Shown here piece after piece: positions 6,459-7,550 of a stretch of DNA of 7,550 nucleotides. Every line of letters starts with the position of its first letter. Positions within the stretch are counted from its first letter, which is position 1. The stretch is taken from NCBI GenBank assembly GCA_030152405.1, contig JASLJL010000339.1:1-7550 (forward strand), in the 5' to 3' direction. The notes under the pieces were generated by a model. It did not search any database. It had not been told where the DNA came from and saw only the letters and a list, made by a program, of their open reading frames with translations. Source of the stretch: Gordonia sp. (in: high G+C Gram-positive bacteria) (lineage in GTDB: Bacteria; Actinomycetota; Actinomycetes; Mycobacteriales; Mycobacteriaceae). A program made the translations under genes and the position numbers.

Positions 6459-6543
6459 GGAAGCGTGGCAGAGCGGCCGAATGCACTCGCCTTGAAAGCG
6501 AGCGTGGGTAAAACCACCGGGGGTTCAAATCCCTCCGCTTCCG
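6459..6543 (+). tRNA. tRNA-Ser, anticodon UGA
   Basis: This is an 85-base class II tRNA. The acceptor stem pairs GGAAGCG (6459-6465) with CGCTTCC (6536-6542), with discriminator G at 6543. The D stem is GCA/TGC (6468-6470 with 6482-6484). The anticodon stem is CTCGC/GCGAG (6486-6490 with 6498-6502), with loop CTTGAAA and anticodon TGA at 6493-6495. A long variable arm at about 6503-6518 is closed by GTGG/CCAC, as expected for serine. The T stem GGGGG/CCCTC has loop TTCAAAT. CCA is not encoded (CTG follows). It reads UCA and, by wobble, other UCN codons. Confidence 0.97.
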
Positions 6544-6571
6544 CTGGTGCAGCAGGGCTTATCCGCACGGC

Positions 6572-6586
6572 GGCAGGCCTCCTGCC
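6572..6586 (+). terminator. Compact hairpin after tRNA-Ser, possible terminator
   Basis: GGCAGG-CCT-CCTGCC forms a six-bp stem with a 3-base loop, 28 bases after the tRNA. No T-tract follows (ATCTCCG), so it would have to be one of the U-less terminators reported for actinobacteria, or simply a chance stem in G+C rich DNA. The rest of 6544-6708 shows nothing else recognisable. Confidence 0.35.
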
Positions 6587-6708
6587 ATCTCCGGGCGAGT
6601 TGACTGTCGCAGTCCGGCCCGAGTTTCTGGTTCCCCGCTGCCGCTCTCGGATGTCGTGTCGGTCCCGGCTGCCCCGCGATTACTCGTGCATCTGATATGC
6701 AGGCGGGT

Positions 6709-7242
6709 ATGAGTGCGACGGAGCAACGGCCCGTTGTTGCGAGCGGTGAGCGGGTGAACCTGGGGTGGTTCTTGCCCGCTGATTTCGAGGCTGTGCACGC
6801 GTTCGCATCCGATCCGCGCGTCTGCGAATACATGACCTGGAGACCTAACACGCTCGCCGACACGCACCGTTTCCTCCTCGATCGGATGACCCCAGCGACG
6901 GACGACTACCAGCTCGCGATCCTTCTGCGCGGCAGGGTGATCGGCAGTGCAGGTGTGTGGGTGACGGACCCGCAGAACAAGGTGGGCGAGTTGGGCTACA
7001 CGCTGTCTCCGGATGTGTGGGGGAACGGTTACGCAACCGAGGTCGCGAAACTCCTGATCGAAATCGGACACGCACGACTCGAATTGGTGCGCATAGCGGC
7101 GACTTGCGATGTCGAGAATGTCGCGTCGGCCAGGGTGCTCGAGAAAGCCGGCATGGTCCGTGAGGGCATTCTGCGGTCCCTCAAGGTTGTCCGCGGCGAC
7201 CGCCGCAATCACTACCTGTACTCCGCGGTCGCGTCAGCGTAG
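6709..7242 (+). CDS. GNAT family N-acetyltransferase (RimJ/RimL-like)
   Basis: This is an acetyl-CoA dependent N-acetyltransferase of 177 residues from ATG 6709 (181 if the upstream ATG 6697 is used). I prefer 6709 because AGGCGGG lies just before it (6701-6707), while nothing resembling a ribosome site precedes 6697. Numbering from 6697, motif A is GELGYTLSPDVWGNGYATE (97-115), with WGNGYA as the pyrophosphate-binding loop, followed by the helix VAKLLIEIGHARL; motif B is NVASARVLEKAGMVREG (141-157). The early stretch LGWFLPADFEAVHAFASDPR fits the Acetyltransf_3 group, which modifies protein N-termini or small amines; the substrate is not predictable. It stands alone downstream of the tRNA. 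Several A/T-ending or rare codons near the start (AGT, GTT GTT, AGA, CCT, GAT) make it less G+C biased than the genes to the left, which is compatible with acquired DNA. Confidence 0.9.
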   Translation: MSATEQRPVVASGERVNLGWFLPADFEAVHAFASDPRVCEYMTWRPNTLADTHRFLLDRMTPATDDYQLAILLRGRVIGSAGVWVTDPQNKVGELGYTLSPDVWGNGYATEVAKLLIEIGHARLELVRIAATCDVENVASARVLEKAGMVREGILRSLKVVRGDRRNHYLYSAVASA

Positions 7243-7337
7243 TTCGACGGTCGACCGCCGCTGCTTCTCGCCGTGCCGACAACGTGCTCGCCTGACGCCT
7301 GCAGGTCCAGGTAACGCGCAGATTCATCAGGCATCGG

Positions 7338-7356
7338 CACCGGACTCTGACCGGTG
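7338..7356. terminator. Hairpin between convergent genes, possible terminator
   Basis: CACCGG (7338-7343) pairs with CCGGTG (7351-7356) around the loop ACTCTGA, about 95 bases after the acetyltransferase stop. There is no T-tract on either side. It lies inside the small minus-strand frame described for 7327-7459, so it may be incidental. Confidence 0.25.
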
Positions 7357-7413
7357 GAAGACAATCCAGTTCTCTGTCTGAAGATTCCCGATCAGGAACT
7401 CCTGCCCCAACCC

Positions 7414-7425
7414 ACCACGCGTGGT
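7414..7425. repeat. 12-bp perfect palindrome
   Basis: ACCACGCGTGGT is self-complementary over 12 bases. It falls inside the small minus-strand frame and just after its presumed start, so it could be an operator-like site or coding by-product. There is no second copy in the window. Confidence 0.4.
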
Positions 7426-7473
7426 CGCAAGGTCGACGGGATCGTCCGACCGGTGTCATCCGTTCGGAGTGGA

Positions 7474-7550
7474 CTATGGGAGCGCCGGCCAGTCATCCCC
7501 ATACTCTTCGGCGACGATCGCATGGTCTGCGTAGAGCTTCCGGCGCTTCC
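7474..7550 (-). CDS. C-terminal end of an unidentified protein (partial)
   Basis: The minus strand is open from the right edge to TAG at 7474-7476 and encodes KRRKLYADHAIVA then EEYGDDWPALP. Codon third positions are 18 of 24 G or C and the residues are mixed, charged and aromatic, like a real soluble protein; the other two minus-strand frames read low-complexity Arg/Ser or stop early. The acidic end EEYGDDWPALP is distinctive but I cannot assign a family. The rest of the gene lies outside the window. The small frame at 7327-7459 follows 14 bases later in the same direction. Confidence 0.5.
   Translation of the reverse strand, partial: KRRKLYADHAIVAEEYGDDWPALP

Larger units (their letters stand above)
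7327..7459 (-). pseudogene. Small reading frame, apparently frameshifted; unknown protein
   Basis: From 7455 down to the stop TGA at 7327-7329 (followed at once by a second TGA), the minus strand has a protein-like frame: DDPVDLATTRGGLGQEFL, then IGNLQTENWIVFHRSESG, then ADA. Its third codon positions are about 70% G or C and its second positions are A/T rich, as expected for coding DNA here, whereas the overlapping frame that opens at ATG 7459 (MTPVGRSRR...) loses that pattern. No start codon opens the good frame, but ATG 7459 is one base out of phase; removing one G from the GG near 7447-7448 would give MTPVDDPVDLATT and a 43-residue protein. It begins 14 bases after the stop of the frame at the window edge, as in a two-gene cassette. 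I do not recognise the family. It could be a decayed gene tail or a sequencing error in a small gene. Confidence 0.35.

Noticed and set aside
6465..6695. 76-codon + frame beginning MAERPNALALKASVGK
   Set aside because: A well-known artefact of translating a tRNA-Ser gene; its first third is the tRNA itself.
6559..7212. 217-codon minus-strand frame
   Set aside because: Antisense to the GNAT gene, whose acetyl-CoA loop WGNGYA and motif B are clear on the + strand.
7544..7550. Copy of the tRNA 3' end (CGCTTCC) as an attachment site
   Set aside because: Only seven bases match and the preceding bases differ from the tRNA T arm; it lies within a plausible minus-strand coding frame.

Overview
The base composition (G+C rich, strong G/C preference at third codon positions) and gene content (an MMPL-family exporter and an M13 peptidase very close to mycobacterial Zmp1) point to an actinobacterium, probably Mycobacteriales in the Gordonia/Rhodococcus/Williamsia neighbourhood. 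This rests on recognised families only; no database search was possible.

Layout. (a) 1-279: the 3' end of a DMT/EamA-type transporter on the + strand, preceded by a 41-bp near-perfect hairpin that looks like a fold-back of the gene itself. (b) 6028 down to 197, minus strand: four genes with gaps of only 28, 19 and 19 bp, in transcription order a PIG3-type quinone oxidoreductase, a pirin, a Zmp1-like M13 zinc metallopeptidase and an MMPL/RND exporter. The spacing suggests one transcript. The M13 gene is cut by one in-frame TAG at codon 249 of an otherwise intact 664-residue reading frame. The exporter and the DMT gene converge and overlap by 83 bp. (c) 6029-6458: a gene-free stretch of about 430 bp between the divergent oxidoreductase gene and a tRNA. 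It holds a degenerate tandem array with a 45-bp period (about 6096-6349), bracketed by a 12-bp direct repeat. (d) 6459-6543: tRNA-Ser(UGA). (e) 6544-7550: accessory-looking DNA with a GNAT acetyltransferase on + and, converging on it from the right edge, two small minus-strand reading frames. One is the C-terminus of an unidentified protein; the other is a 43-residue frame that appears broken by one extra base.

How it fits together. The oxidoreductase and pirin are cytosolic redox proteins, the M13 enzyme is a peptidase whose mycobacterial relative is exported, and the MMPL protein is a proton-driven exporter. Co-transcription is supported by spacing, but a joint pathway is not evident. Because the M13 lesion is an in-frame nonsense codon, it may be a recent mutation, a strain-specific loss or a base-calling error. 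No complete undescribed system could be identified. The items most worth a second look are the single-stop M13 gene, the 45-bp array, the fold-back at the left edge and the broken small gene pair at the right edge.
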